64,000 bases of DNA from Anastrepha obliqua (lineage: Eukaryota > Arthropoda > Insecta > Diptera > Tephritidae). Where the stretch lies: NCBI RefSeq assembly GCF_027943255.1, contig NC_072895.1:82276001-82340000 (forward strand), in the 5' to 3' direction. Of the stretch, positions 1 to 10,966 are shown in pieces. Both the position numbers and the translations under genes were made by a program. A model generated the notes under the pieces. It did not search any database, was not told where the DNA came from, and saw only the letters and a list, made by a program, of their open reading frames with translations. The first letter of the stretch is position 1. The number at the start of each line of letters is the position of its first letter.

Positions 1-591
1 ATCTGACAATTTTGCTTGTTGACGAAGCCACCGAGGTGGAAATGGGCCTCACCGCTCAAGATGATTTTTGGATGGAGTTTCGGATCATATTCATGCATTT
101 CGACGACCCAATCAGCAAAGACACGACGTTGTTGATGATCCGCCGGCTTGAATTCTTGTGCTAACTGGACTTTATAAGCCTTAAGACCGAAATCTTTATG
201 CAAAATATGGTGTGAATACGTTTGTGGAATACCTAATTCCAAAAAACGACGAGAAATGGACAAACCTGGGTTTTCTTCAACACTTTCGGCTATAACAGCA
301 ATATTTTCGGCTGTTCTTGAGCGACGTGCACGGGTTTCACTAACTTGTCCCAACAGCTAGAAATTTTTCAGCAATTTCTGTATTGCAGTTGTTGTTGTTG
401 TAGCAGAATAAACATTCCCCATACATATATGGGGAGTGCTGCTGAAGTGACAGTCCTTGGTCGGATATAAATCCGGGTCGTTCCGGTAACGTAGAACCGA
501 CTGTCGTGGGAACGTAATTGCGGTCCGACAAGATCCGAAATTTATAGAGAATTTTAATAATTTCAGTTCATTGCTTAAGCGTGCGTTCCAT
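1..591 (-). pseudogene. DD41D (rosa-type) mariner-like transposase, N-terminal half, interrupted
   Basis: Read on the minus strand from an ATG at 591-589, the start reads MERTLKQ then a stop then TEIIKI, a typical start of this IS630-Tc1-mariner branch. Reading resumes near 345 and runs to position 1 as a helix-turn-helix and linker region containing RRFLELGIPQ, HKDFGLKAYKVQLAQEFKP and a degraded first catalytic block (SGEAHF where SDEAHF is expected, so the first Asp codon is Gly), then FVNKQNC. The remainder lies beyond the left window edge. The reading frame is broken by a stop and by an inserted hairpin-rich repeat at about 375-520. It is a dead copy. Its relatives in this window lie at 1440, 9590, 25388, 31018, 54102 and 61977. 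Confidence 0.8.
375..520. repeat. Hairpin-rich inserted repeat unit
   Basis: The unit sits inside the DD41D transposase remnant and starts with a (GTT)n run at about 387-401. It carries several short inverted repeats: CCCCAT/ATGGGG at 417-434, CGGAT/ATCCG at 462-475, and CGTTCC/GGAACG at 479-514. The 63-codon open frame across it is not supported as a gene. I believe similar sequence recurs in tephritid genomes, but only one copy is present here, so repeat status is an inference. No clear target duplication was identified. Confidence 0.5.
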
Positions 592-1439
592 TATTATTAA
601 TGACGTACTTGTCAAATATTAAAGAAATAACTGCTTCAAAAGTGACATCTACTGAAATAGCGGGCTATTCATTGGACTATTATTAGATAACCTTTTACTA
701 AAACAAAAAAAAAATTGTATTAATATAGGTGACACATTTTTTGGGCCATATAACAAATTTAGCGGATTGCTTCAAGAAAAAAGTTGTATGTACATTTTCC
801 TCGATTTTGTTAGACTATTAGACACAATCGTTATGTGGCCAAAGTTTTCCCATTTCAACTTCGTCTAAGAGCACTTTGAAATATTTTCTAAATCAGTACT
901 TGACTATTCTCTCTCACTTACAAATGCCAGCAAAGTGCATTCGCATTAGACTAAAGAGGCTATATTGTTAATTTTAACGTACTTTCCCTTTAAATCTTCT
1001 CTTTTCCATTTTCCATTAAAGTTCGCAAGGCACTTACCAAGTGGCCTCATTATGCCCGCAATCATAACCTTAACCGTTTGCCAACTAGCTATGGGGAAAT
1101 GAGGATATGGCGATATGGGTGTCGACAGTAAACGAGTTCAATAACGGCAGTTTGCGATGCAGCTTTGTACGTGGATCGAAGCAGAACGAAAGCACATTAA
1201 AAGAGAAGTTAAAGTAACATAATTCCCTTAAGGGCAGCTAACGTGAATTTAACTCTGAATTGTCTGGACTACTAGAAAGCGCAATAATAACGATACAATT
1301 TTATGACTGCAAAGAATAACTACAGAGAGAGCAGAAACTAAAGCAGTTTTAAAGGAAATACCACAAATAAGAAGTGGGGTTCAGCCAAGCTCCCAAAACC
1401 AGGGTGTAAGCGTAAATTTTAATTATATACATATATACA
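592..1439. other. AT-rich non-coding stretch
   Basis: No protein-coding signal, RNA gene or inverted-repeat element was recognised. About the first 150 bases may be the 5' flank and terminal repeat of the DD41D element read leftwards from 591. Confidence 0.5.
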
Positions 1440-1608
1440 TATGTTAAGGGGGGCGGCACGCGTGACTACTGTCAAACTAAGTACATAACTTTTTCATTAT
1501 TCATTGACATTTCATCATGAAAATACTTACGCCTCAACAACGTTTACAAATCGTACAATTGAATTATGAAAATCGGCGCTCTGTGATCATCACGCACTCA
1601 AGCCAACT

Positions 1609-1620
1609 TACGATGAGGTC
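1609..1620. repeat. 12-bp target-site duplication, left copy
   Basis: TACGATGAGGTC here is repeated exactly at 3087-3098, on the two sides of the nested LINE. Joining them restores the DD41D sequence around the DEV block. Confidence 0.9.
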
Positions 1621-3086
1621 TTTTTTTTTGTCGGGACAACTAGCAAGTGCAGCACTCAGACATTAATTGAGTCCATTGTACTACACTTGGATTCCCTTTT
1701 AATTTTCTTTAAATCTACCCGATCTCCGAAGAAATCTGAGTAGATCTTGTGGTGCCAAGGAGCCAAGATAGTCGCTTCTTAACACATCAGTGCCAAAGAC
1801 CTCAAACCTGATTCGAGCGAAGGCGGGGCAGACACACAGGAAGTGGTCCACCGTCTCATCCTCCTCTTCACAAGCTGGGCAGAGTGCATTGTCTGAGATG
1901 CCTACCTCTTCCATGTGCTTTGCCCACAGAAAGTCGCCCGTCATCAGTCCAACCAGCCGTCTGCACTCCCCTCTGCTTAATGACAGAAGGGTTTGCGACA
2001 GTCGATCGGACATGACAGGTAACATCAGTTTAGTCCATCTGCAGCCTCTCTCAGCCTGCCAAGCTCGCTTGTGGGTGGTAGTTACCCATTTGCTAACCGT
2101 TTCCGTGATGGCCACAGAAGGGAGGGGCAAAACGGGCTCAGGGCCAAAGAAGTTGGCCTCAGAGCCCATCTTAGCTAAGGAGTCAGAGGTCTCGTTACCC
2201 CCGATACCCACGTGTCCCGGGACCCATGTTAGCATCAGGCTATTATGTCTACCGACATACTTCAGCCTGGATTTACAGGACTTGACTACCCCTGATGTGG
2301 TTGGAGGGCTGTCTAAGGCCATAAGCGCAGCTTGGCTGTCGCTGCAGACACAAATAGATCTGCCTCTCCATCGTTTTTCCACAACAAAGTTCATCGCTTC
2401 TTGAACTGCATACACCTCCGCTTGAAACACAGATGCATGCATTCCAAGAGCAAAGTGCAGTTTTGTCCCGCTGGATTCCACGTAGAGCCCAGAGCCGGAG
2501 CCATGCTCGGTCCTGGAGCCATCCGTAAAAATGCGAAAACCGTGTTTGCCGGGCTCATTTTCTGAGTCTCCCCACAACTGAGCCTCTGGTAGCACTACAC
2601 TGTATCTCTTTTCAAGTACGACTCTTGATGGCATTGAGTCAAGGGCCATGTAGAGAATCGTTGGATCGATGTCCATGCCTTTTCTGTGTTCCAATGCCGG
2701 ACAAGGGCCGTACCAGTTCCCACTGTGTTTCAGTCTGCAGATGGCCTTCAAGGCCTCTCCTTGGATGAAAGCATCAAGTGGTGGTAAACCAATCAGAGCA
2801 TCTAGTGCCGGGCCTGAAGTAGTAGCCGCCAAAGCGGGTGGATTGCCACTTGTGTGGATTCCACCTGGAGTAATAGAACCATTGTTTTCCATTACCTTTT
2901 GGTTTTTTTCGGGACTCCTCCCTAGCCAGTTTGGTTCGCGGATGGCACCCTGATTCTATGCCAACTTTGAGTCATCACACGAGTGTTGAACCCACCCCAT
3001 CAGGGAAGGCCACTCTTGTGATGCCAGGGCTTCCCTATCCACCACCTGGGACACGCCCGATGGGAGATCAGCCAACTCCACACAGG
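1621..3086 (-). mobile_element. 5'-truncated RNase H-bearing non-LTR retrotransposon (I/LOA/R1-like)
   Basis: The insertion is oriented on the minus strand. Its 3' poly(A) tail is seen as a T run at 1621-1629, and its 5' truncated end is at 3086. It is flanked by a perfect 12-bp duplication, as expected of target-primed reverse transcription. The only coding region is the C-terminal part of ORF2 (1699-2892), with a complete RNase H domain and zinc-binding tail. The reverse transcriptase and endonuclease are absent. A second, more decayed copy of the same family is at 13360-13855. Confidence 0.88.
1699..2892 (-). CDS. LINE ORF2 C-terminus: RNase H plus CCHC-type tail
   Basis: A 397-codon open frame without internal stops. 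Residues 1-115 are linker downstream of the missing reverse transcriptase. Residues 119-245 are an RNase H domain with all four acidic residues in context: D124 (IFTDGS), E159 (SVFQAEV), D185 (CSDSQAAL) and D237 (WVPGHVGIGGNETSDSLA). Residues 338-355 are the zinc-binding tail (CPAC, then DHFLCVC). RNase H would remove the RNA strand of the cDNA hybrid during retrotransposition. RNase H is characteristic of I, LOA and some R1-like clades. Without reverse transcriptase the fragment cannot mobilise itself. The methionine at 2892 is just the first one available in a truncated protein. Confidence 0.85.
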   Translation of the reverse strand: MENNGSITPGGIHTSGNPPALAATTSGPALDALIGLPPLDAFIQGEALKAICRLKHSGNWYGPCPALEHRKGMDIDPTILYMALDSMPSRVVLEKRYSVVLPEAQLWGDSENEPGKHGFRIFTDGSRTEHGSGSGLYVESSGTKLHFALGMHASVFQAEVYAVQEAMNFVVEKRWRGRSICVCSDSQAALMALDSPPTTSGVVKSCKSRLKYVGRHNSLMLTWVPGHVGIGGNETSDSLAKMGSEANFFGPEPVLPLPSVAITETVSKWVTTTHKRAWQAERGCRWTKLMLPVMSDRLSQTLLSLSRGECRRLVGLMTGDFLWAKHMEEVGISDNALCPACEEEDETVDHFLCVCPAFARIRFEVFGTDVLRSDYLGSLAPQDLLRFLRRSGRFKEN

Positions 3087-3770
3087 TACGATGAGGTCAA
3101 TTTTTGCCTTAATGACTACGTCAAAAAAAAAATTGCCGTATTTGGGCTGAAGCGCAAGCCGAAGCCATTCAAGAACAGCCATTACATCCATTGAAAACAA
3201 CCGCTTGTCGCAGGAATCATAGGCCCATATTTCTTCAAAGAGGAGGCTGGTGCCAATGTAATGGTGCATGACGAACGCTTTCGCGCTATGATAAATGACT
3301 TTTTGACGGCGAAAATTGAAGCTTGTAATCTGCAAAATATTTAGTTTCAACAAGACGGCGCTACTTGCCATACAGCCTGTGAAACAATTGGCTTACTGCA
3401 TCGTAGTTTCGGTGTGGAATTTATCTCTCGTCTCGGACCATTGGATTGGCCACCAAGACCGTTTGATATCACACCTTTGGACTTTTATTTGTGGAGGTGT
3501 ATAAAGTCTAAATGCAATGTGGATAAATCGGCTTCGATTGACGTAATGGGAGCCAACATTACTAAAGTTAAGTACGGAATACCGGCTGAAGTCCTCCAGC
3601 GAGTCATTCAAAATTGCTTTTATGGGTGGCCGAATTGCGGCGTAGTTGTGACCAATATTTGAAAATAATAATGTTTAAAAATAAATATCATGAATGGTTC
3701 TACACAAAAAATAAATAAAGATCGGCCAATGAATTTAAATTTTAATTGTTTTATTTCTTTTCTTTTTTTG

Positions 3771-5527
3771 TTCTTCTAAACCTATTACGTAACCATCAAA
3801 GTACAGTACATTTATGTCAAGGGGTCTTCAAATCTTTTAAACAATTGCTAGAGTATACTACCATAATGGCCTTCAAGGTACGCGTTCATTACGGTGGTAT
3901 TCGGCTCTCTGTGAATATCGTTTAAAGCCTGTCGGCATTCGGTGGGTTTCAGTCTGGATCTCATCTACGATTTGAAAGAGATGGCTCCTAAAGTGAGTAG
4001 GAGTGGACCCTGCTTCCAGAAGAATGCTGTTGAGTTGGTCCCTTAAGGCGCAAGAACCAATTGCTTAGTGCTAATAAGTTCGGCATTTGATTTCAAATAA
4101 CTCCACTTATGCGTCTTATAATTCAAAATTGATATTTCTTGTAGGATTTTGACGAAGTTTGAGAAGGATTTCAACATGCGGAACCCCACGATAATAGGAA
4201 GTCTTTATTGTTGCATGATCCTGATTTTTTGAAGGCTTTATGTCAATATTTCTCTAACTTTTTTTGCATCTTTGTGTCAGTTGTAAATATTATTTCTGGC
4301 ATATCCTGGTCATTGAAGGCCCTCTCATTCTTATTATTAGTTTTGCCACAAAAATTCCATTCTGAAAACAAAACTTAATGCAACTTCTGTGCTAAATAAA
4401 ATTAGAGATTTTTAAAATCGCTAAACTAAATTTTTATTATTCCCAAAGCACATGCAATACTTTCACACAGATGTAGGGAACCGTACATCAAATAAGCACA
4501 AAAATATTGCTCGTATTGATGAGCCCACGTATTTTAGATTTCAAATATTCCTTTATTAAAGTATATGAAGGTAATTTAAAAAATGCGCATCTCTGCTTGT
4601 AGCCATTACACATGGAAACATTAAGTTATTGCAAAGGCAATCAGCTGCTTTTAGGTTTATCTCAAACAACCGCCGTCGAGAATGCCACCAGCGACAATGC
4701 TGATGGTGCCGCTGATGGCCCTACACTTTCCTAAAAGGCATCGGACCAACTTTGATTACTACCAGCCATGGCTCAACCTTCAGTTTCGGTTAATCCGGAT
4801 CCATTGAAGTCATGCCAACTGCCGGCGTTGTCATTAAATAATGTTAGCACTTAGATGTTTACAACATACATACATTGTGCCGCGTGGCATGTGGCATGAC
4901 AAGGGAGGGTCAAATGATAACTTAAATACAGCGCGCTGCAGCTGACGGATGAACCATTTCAGCAGCGGTGAAAATTTGATGAGGAGGCGCATATGTGCAC
5001 GTGAATGTGTGGCGAAAACGATGAAGGGTTGCCATTTGCATTTGGGCTGCCAGTCACCCATTTTGTATGTGGGTTTGAATTTTGCAAAATTGACGTGGCG
5101 TGTCTACATATAGTCGCCTTCTGTGGTTATACGCTCATTACGCGCCCATAGGGACTTATTCACGCAATTGTGCGCGCCAATTTTAATGCTTTGACGGCAT
5201 ATGTGGCTGATTGCTTTGGAGCCCTACAATACAAAAATATGCGCGCATATTTTGGTAAGTTGAAAAACATTCCGTTTGAAGGCAAAATGTTTACTTTCAA
5301 GTTTAGAAAAACAAGAAAATAAAGAGTAGCTATCTGTAAAAAATTTGAAAAGTCATACGAAAACTTTGAAAAAAATTACCTGAACTGTAGATTTGCAATC
5401 AATTTGCTAACTTCTAAGCCGCAAATGACTCTCTGAGTATGTAGTAAATATATGAAATACATTGAGGCTTAAAATCTAATTTATAACTTCAGTATTTTAA
5501 AGAAATGATCCATTACTTTGTAGGCGC
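3771..5527. other. Non-coding stretch
   Basis: Mostly AT-rich sequence with scattered short open frames on both strands. None shows a recognisable domain. The minus-strand 75-codon frame at 4834-5061 has no family resemblance I can identify. Confidence 0.5.
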
Positions 5528-5860
5528 TTGTCAGTGCGACAGGTGAACCCACTCTTAAGGTTACATGACTACTGCTGTGACTTTTTAGCTGAGTTAATAG
5601 CAACTAAAGAAATACTTTTGTGTATCAGGGATTTCTCCGTGGCAGCCCAACCGATTAGTATCCATTTTGACAGTCTAGCTGATGTAAAATCTCCACAGTA
5701 CAACAATAATGCCTCCAAAGTGGCCATCGAAAGTAGAACTATTCGAAATGAGCTAACTAAGCGGTACTCCATCAACGTTGGCTGGCTTCTTGGCCATAGA
5801 GGCGTTCTTGGAAATTGCATCGCGGGCGAGTTGGCAGGGTAAGGAAATGATATTAAATAA
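5528..5860 (+). pseudogene. Decayed LINE RNase H domain
   Basis: The translation contains FLAELIATKE (catalytic Glu context), IHFDSLADVKS (remnant of the SDSQAA motif), and INVGWLLGHRGVLGN followed by GELAG (the VPGHxGIxGNxxADxxA motif in degenerate form). This order and spacing match the RNase H domain of I-type LINEs. Catalytic contexts are partly lost (GELAG for DELA), so it is non-functional. Only this domain is preserved. Length and borders are uncertain. Confidence 0.65.
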
Positions 5861-5904
5861 GTTAATGTTTCTCAATTTGTGGGCATCCCTGTGGAATATG
5901 CCCC

Positions 5905-5995
5905 AGTAATTTGGAATCCAATATATGTACATTATTAACTTCAAAAGAATCGAAAGAGTTCAACGCAGCTTTGTCCTGTTTGACTCTGCCGAATA
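5905..5995 (+). pseudogene. Short LINE reverse transcriptase thumb fragment
   Basis: One frame reads INFKRIERVQRSFV, matching the IERVQKKF block found after the palm domain in many insect LINE reverse transcriptases. It lies downstream of an RNase H fragment, the reverse of the normal order, so it derives from a different insertion or a rearrangement. Confidence 0.45.
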
Positions 5996-6039
5996 ACCTA
6001 ATTTTACACTCAATTCTATTTATTTATTTATTTTCGTGC

Positions 6040-7535
6040 AATTTTTATACTGTGCGTATCGGACGTGTTTTACTGTCGATTAGTGTTAATAACAATTTTT
6101 TCAACAAACTCAAAGTGCATTATTGCTAACAAGAGATAGGACTCATAGCAAACTGCATAGAAAGTGCAAAGTGCTTTATCAAGTGAAACTCTATAAGCCA
6201 ACAAACATTTTAAGTAAAAACAAAAAAAAACTAAAACCAAGCAAAGCAGCTTACAAAATAAATAAAAATAAATATGAGTGTGTTACGTTCTCCCCCTTGA
6301 GAGAGAACAGAATCCAAAAGTGAGACGAAAGTTCTTACTCCGCAAAAAATGCCGCTACATACCAACAACTCGATCTCAATGCCGCGCACGAATTTAGCAC
6401 AGAGCGGATCAAAAGCAAACGGGTCAACACAGTCAACTCCCATAAGCTGCAACAACAATATGAGCTCTACATTATCGCCATGGAGCGCAGAGAGCATAAG
6501 TTCTCATATCAGCAGTCCCGTATTCTCTGCATCAGGCGTGAGCACAACTGGTATGCCTACATTATGCCCTACAACTACGACTACAAATACATCTACAACT
6601 GGTTCAACCGTCTCTTTAAATGCTACAACAACAACAACTGCATCAACAGAACTACTGCTAGCGACCCATTTGTCAGCGTCTACGCAATCAGCTACACTAA
6701 AAAAGCAACCTGTGATTAAAAGAGCACGAAACTCAAAAGGTCTCAACATTGACTGCTAGTAACAAAAAAATAAAAGCAACATCAACCCTCAATCAAAGTA
6801 AGCTGCCAAATTACTGGCTGAGTGGAACTTCTTCTGCAAACAAATTTGCAGCTTTAGATATGGATGATGGAGAAGAATTTACCCAAACTGCAAACAGTGG
6901 GCAAATTAAAGATTCACTGTCACAAAATTTAAACAAAGGCGAAAAAGAAAAAAATAATACGCCACCGCCAATATATGTTCAAGTTGTAGAATGCATAAAA
7001 ACATTAAAGAGTGCTTTAAATGAAATAGCAAATAACAGCTTCAGCAAATAATGAAGTTCGCGTTCAAGCAGAAAATTTAGAAATATATACCAGATTACAC
7101 CACATGCTAAAAGAAAAAGGTACGAAACTGTATACATTTAGGCCAAAAAGTGAAAGAGGATTTAAACTAGTCTTACGAAATATGCACCAGTCTACAGACC
7201 AAGAAGAAATTAAAAAAGAACTAAACGAAAAAGGCCACAAAGTACTTATCATTACTAATATAATACAAAGATCAACAAAAAAACCACTACCATTATTTTT
7301 CATCGAACTACAAGCAAGTGATAACAACAAAGACATTAATTCTTTGTTATTCTCTAACTCATATCGCACAGCAAGATCGAGGGAAGAAGTGGTATCAGCC
7401 GTAAGCGGTTTTTTGGAACATGAGGCTGTGGACCCGTATACAGATCCCTTGGAAGCAGCAAGAGACCGCGAAACACTTTCAAATATAGTTCAAAATTTGG
7501 ATTTAAAAAATAATAATTTTTAATAATAAACTATT
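6040..7535 (+). mobile_element. Jockey-clade LINE, 5' region with broken ORF1 (gag-like)
   Basis: A purine-rich leader (about 6040-6348) precedes a three-frame ORF1. 6349-6756 encodes a Ser/Thr/Asn-rich N-terminus. 6749-7051 contains NYWLSGTSSANKFAALD and PPPIYVQVV. 7104-7523 contains RGFKLVLRNMHQSTD and KPLPLFFIEL, the RNA-binding core typical of Jockey ORF1 proteins. The CCHC knuckles that normally follow are missing. After NNKDI the frame continues into about 60 residues (from RTARSREEVV to the stop at 7521) that I do not recognise. No reverse transcriptase follows, so the element is truncated or internally deleted. Confidence 0.75.
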
Positions 7536-8189
7536 TTCAAATTGTATAATCGCCTACATTCGAATACGAATAGCAAATAAAGAAGATAATTCTCCAAACA
7601 TAGGAAGAAAGATATGCTATAAACAGCACTCTCCCAAGTGGTTGACAAAGAAATTGGGTTTCACTACATTTTTTAGTAAAACTATAGAAATGCATTTGTT
7701 GTTGAAAATAGCAGTACAACATTTCGTACAATTCCAAATTTTAAATATTAAAGACGAAAGATTTATTGCTTCAATAGGCAAATACACTTAAGGCTTCTTA
7801 AAATTTATAGCGTACACTTAACGATTTGCATGCGCAAACAATAATCCTATACACATCTACATATAGTTTCACAAAAGACCTTGTATTATATAATACACTT
7901 ATACATATGCACACATGCAGGTGGATAAGTATTTGAGTGTCTATGTAGTGTCGTATTGGCTGAAGCGCGTATGACGTGTGCGATGTCAAAACCATAAAAT
8001 TTGCATATTTAAAAGCAGCCGAAGACCGAAGCTAACAACCACTTAAAGATAGTTCGATATCAACAAAGGGTGCTTCTTTGAAATGTTTCGAAATTTGCTA
8101 AGAAATAAAGCAGTTGAGTACTAACTGTAATGTTATGAAATTATTGAAAAACTTGCTTAAGGCTATTAGTTCTTAACACTTCAGCGGAC
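7536..8189. other. AT-rich non-coding stretch
   Basis: No gene or element recognised. A run of imperfect ATACA/TACATA steps occurs at about 7850-7920. Confidence 0.45.
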
Positions 8190-9560
8190 ATTACAGCAGA
8201 GGCCCAAGAACGCTGCCTTGAGTTACTCCTGCATTTATTTGTCGAAGACTTGAATAAGCATCATCTTGCTTGACTCGAAAATAGCGATCTTATAAGTACG
8301 ACTCCAAGATTTCGTAGTATTGCTTAGGAAGTATTAATTTTAGTTTAAAAAGCAAACCATACTTTATCGAATTCCTTTGCCACATCGAGGAATACCCCAG
8401 ACCATACTTTTTTATTTTCGAGTGCTTTTTCTATTTCGTGCGTGATCCTGTGTACCTGGTCGATTGTAGAATGTTTACTTCGAAAACCAAACTGATGTGT
8501 TGGAATTATTTTTTTTCATTCTATTATTTTATTGAGTATTTTAATCAACAGCTTTTCAAACAGCTTTGAGATCACTGGTAGGAGTGATATAGGTCTATAC
8601 GATGAAACTTCGTGTCCAGGTTTGCCTGGTTTTTGGAGCATAATAACCTCCGCAGTTTTCCAGAGAATAGGAACGTAATGAAACTTAAAAGATGCATTCA
8701 TTATGTTAGTGAGAATTTGGATGCTTTTAGGGGAAGCTGCTTGAGTATTGCTGCAGTGATTATATCGAAACCAGGGGATTTTTTATTTTTTAGCATTTTA
8801 GTTTCTCTTTTTAGTTCGGCGCTCGTGACTCTTGGAATTTCTTCAAACTCTTGGAGCACGGATGTAGACAGGCTTTCGGATGTTGCCTCATGAGGTGTCA
8901 AAATATCAGCTAGATAATCTGCATATAGTTCTGCTTTCTGGGAATTGTTATTAGCCGATTTTCCTTCTTTTATCTTGAGTGGAGGACAGTGCATTTGTGG
9001 CCTTTTTAAGTACTTTGTACATTTCTATAAAGAGTAATCCACACGACGATCGTTGGACAATGAATGCAAGTAACAAGAGAACCCATCATTTTTAAACTTC
9101 TTTATTTTCCGACTGAGGCCTTTGGTCATTTTGTTTAGCTTAGTTGTATTTATTGGTGCTCGTGTTTGATGCCACTTACTGCGAAGTTTTCTCTTTAGTG
9201 AAATAAGATCTCTGATGTCCTTTGGGTATTGAGTAATGACTGCAGTTTTTTAATAGTTGGAGTACTTTTCCATGCGGCAAGTTGCACGTTGGACGTAAAA
9301 TTTTGAACTTCACTATCTAATTGTTCCTCATTAACTATTTGTCCTGCATTATTTTTGCAATTTTCTAGAATTTCCTTGAAGTAATGCCAATCTGTGAATC
9401 GGTTACTCAATTTGTCCATATGTTCTTTAAAAATGATATGCTCGCTGAGGAACAAAAATATTGGTGAGTGATCCGAGTTTAGATAATCACTATCTTCAAT
9501 TTCTAGAAAGTTTCGAGATATTTTGTTAACTAGGAAGAAATCGATTAGGTCAGGCATTTT
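8190..9560 (-). pseudogene. Jockey-clade LINE ORF2 fragment: endonuclease end to mid reverse transcriptase
   Basis: Read from 9557 downwards: the endonuclease C-terminus (DLIDFFLVNKIS, DYLNSDHSPIFLFLS); a linker; then reverse transcriptase blocks KNKKSPGFDIITAAILKQLP, VSSYRPISLLPVISKLFEKL, HQFGFRSKHSTIDQVHRIT and FLDVAKEFDKVWF; ending at GVTQGSVLGPLL near 8195. Several stops and frameshifts separate these blocks. The catalytic FADD block and everything downstream are missing, so the copy is 3'-truncated by a later event. It abuts a DD41D remnant near 9590. Confidence 0.85.
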
Positions 9561-9589
9561 TTTGGAATCAGTTGGCCAGTACGTTGGTT

Positions 9590-10245
9590 TCAGTAATGAA
9601 GCTCACTTTTGACTCAATTCATGAGGCACCGTTGCATCCCGAAAAAAACACTGTTTGGTGCGGTTTACATGCCGGCGGCGTAATTGGCCCATATTTTTTC
9701 GTTGACGAGAACGATCGCCACGTTACTGTGAATGGAAATCGATACCGCGACATGATAAACGATTATTTTTGGCCGTAATTGAATGGCATGGACTTAGACG
9801 ACATGTGGTTTCAACAGGACGGGGCCACAAGCCACACAGCACACGCTACAATTGATTTGTTGAAGAGTAAGTTCGATGAGCGCATTATTTCCAGAAGTGG
9901 ACCGGTCGAATGGCCGCCGCGCTCGTGTGATTTGACGCCTCTAGACTATTTTCTTTGGGGTTATGTGAAGTCATTGGTCTACAGTAACAAGCCGGCGACG
10001 ATTTGTGAGCTCAGATCCAATATTGAACGTGAAATTGCTGGAATTTCGGCCGATTTATGCAAAAGAGTGGTCGAAAATTGGGTTCAACGATTGGACTTCG
10101 TAAAACGTGCACGCGATGGTCATGCATACTTAAATGTATATGTTCAAACTCGATAATAAAAAAAAAAATGTTAGTTAAAAAAGTTAAACCGTTTGTGTTT
10201 TATTCAAAAAAAAGTTGAAGCGCTCTTACTGAAAAACGCTTTATC
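9590..10245 (+). pseudogene. DD41D mariner-like transposase, C-terminal half
   Basis: Starts inside the first catalytic block (EAHF then a stop), skips forward by a small deletion to EAPLHPEKNTVWCGL, continues through GGVIGPYFFVDEN to an in-frame stop at 9776-9778, then reads WFQQDGATSH (second Asp), WPPRSCDLTPLDYFLWG (third Asp, 41 residues later) and a C-terminus ending at 10153. The catalytic C-terminal half is well preserved apart from that stop. The 5' half is absent, replaced by the Jockey fragment. The 3' non-coding end runs to about 10245; no left terminal repeat remains. Confidence 0.85.
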
Positions 10246-10377
10246 TGTGCTAGTGGATCTCCAGAGCAAGCAGTATTAGTAGTGTTTTGTTTTAGAACAT
10301 GTGCGTAAGTAAGTTGTTATGGGGTCTGTTTTTTTAATGTGTAATTGCAAGCCATTGAATTCTCAGAATTTTCTTCA

Positions 10378-10530
10378 TTAATTTGGTTGGATTTCGTTGT
10401 ATAGGGAGCTGAAAGTTCTTTTTTTTTCCTGTCCAACTTTTTGACTGCGCATTTTTTGTAGTTCTTTTGGTACTACACACCGTCTATAACTGGCTGGATG
10501 GGCTTCTCCGCAGCTACAGCTTGAAACTTC
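10378..10530 (-). pseudogene. Jockey ORF1 zinc-knuckle remnant
   Basis: The minus-strand translation contains CSCGEAHPASYRRC followed by VVPKELQKM, the last CCHC knuckle and following block of Jockey-type gag proteins (CxxCxxxHPAxYRGC). Only about 50 residues are recognisable, ending at a stop at 10378-10380. It is a small isolated relic between a DD41D remnant and a SINE. Confidence 0.6.
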
Positions 10531-10966
10531 AATGACAAAAAAAGTGGTTATATTAAAATTTGATGTGCTATAAAATGGCGTACGCATTTAAGAAAAGATG
10601 TTGATTAAAGGGTTCGAAATTTCAATGAAAATTTGTGGAATTTTTATAAACTTTGTACAAAATCTGAAACCTGCAACTTCAAAAAAAAAAAAATTTAATA
10701 AAAAATAAATAAATTACTAGTCAAAACTTGTCAAAATATGGCACTTTTATAATTCTGCAACGAAGTATATACTCGTACACTGCTCTAAATATTTACAGCA
10801 CAAGTTTTAACTATTTATTTCGAGAGAAATAAACCTTAAAATTTGACTTAATTTAAATTTAACGAATTTAAAAAAAGCTATTATACATGGTTTAATAGAT
10901 TGTGTAAAGTAGAAGTTAAAGAAAATCCTTTCCGTAGTTAAGTAAAGCAATAATATATATATATAT

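Larger units (their letters stand above)
1440..3770 (+). mobile_element. DD41D mariner-like element, internally deleted and split by a LINE
   Basis: The left piece (1440-1620) encodes an N-terminus with MKILTPQQRLQIV from an ATG at 1517. The right piece (3087-3770) resumes at a degenerate DEVNF block (SDEAHF in relatives) and reads through IIGPYFFKEE, FQQDGAT and PLDFYLW to the C-terminus near 3660. The second and third catalytic Asp are separated by 41 residues, the DD41D signature. Comparison with the uninterrupted copy at 61977-63194 shows about 370 bp of the transposase missing at the junction, so this copy was deleted before the LINE arrived. Stops occur at about 3193 and 3353. The 3' end resembles that of the 61977 copy, but a clean terminal repeat is not visible, and at the left the terminal repeat appears replaced by TTAAGGGGGGCGG. 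Confidence 0.82.

Noticed and set aside
1790..2404. 204-codon plus-strand frame
   Set aside because: Antisense shadow of the LINE RNase H coding region, whose motifs are clear on the minus strand.
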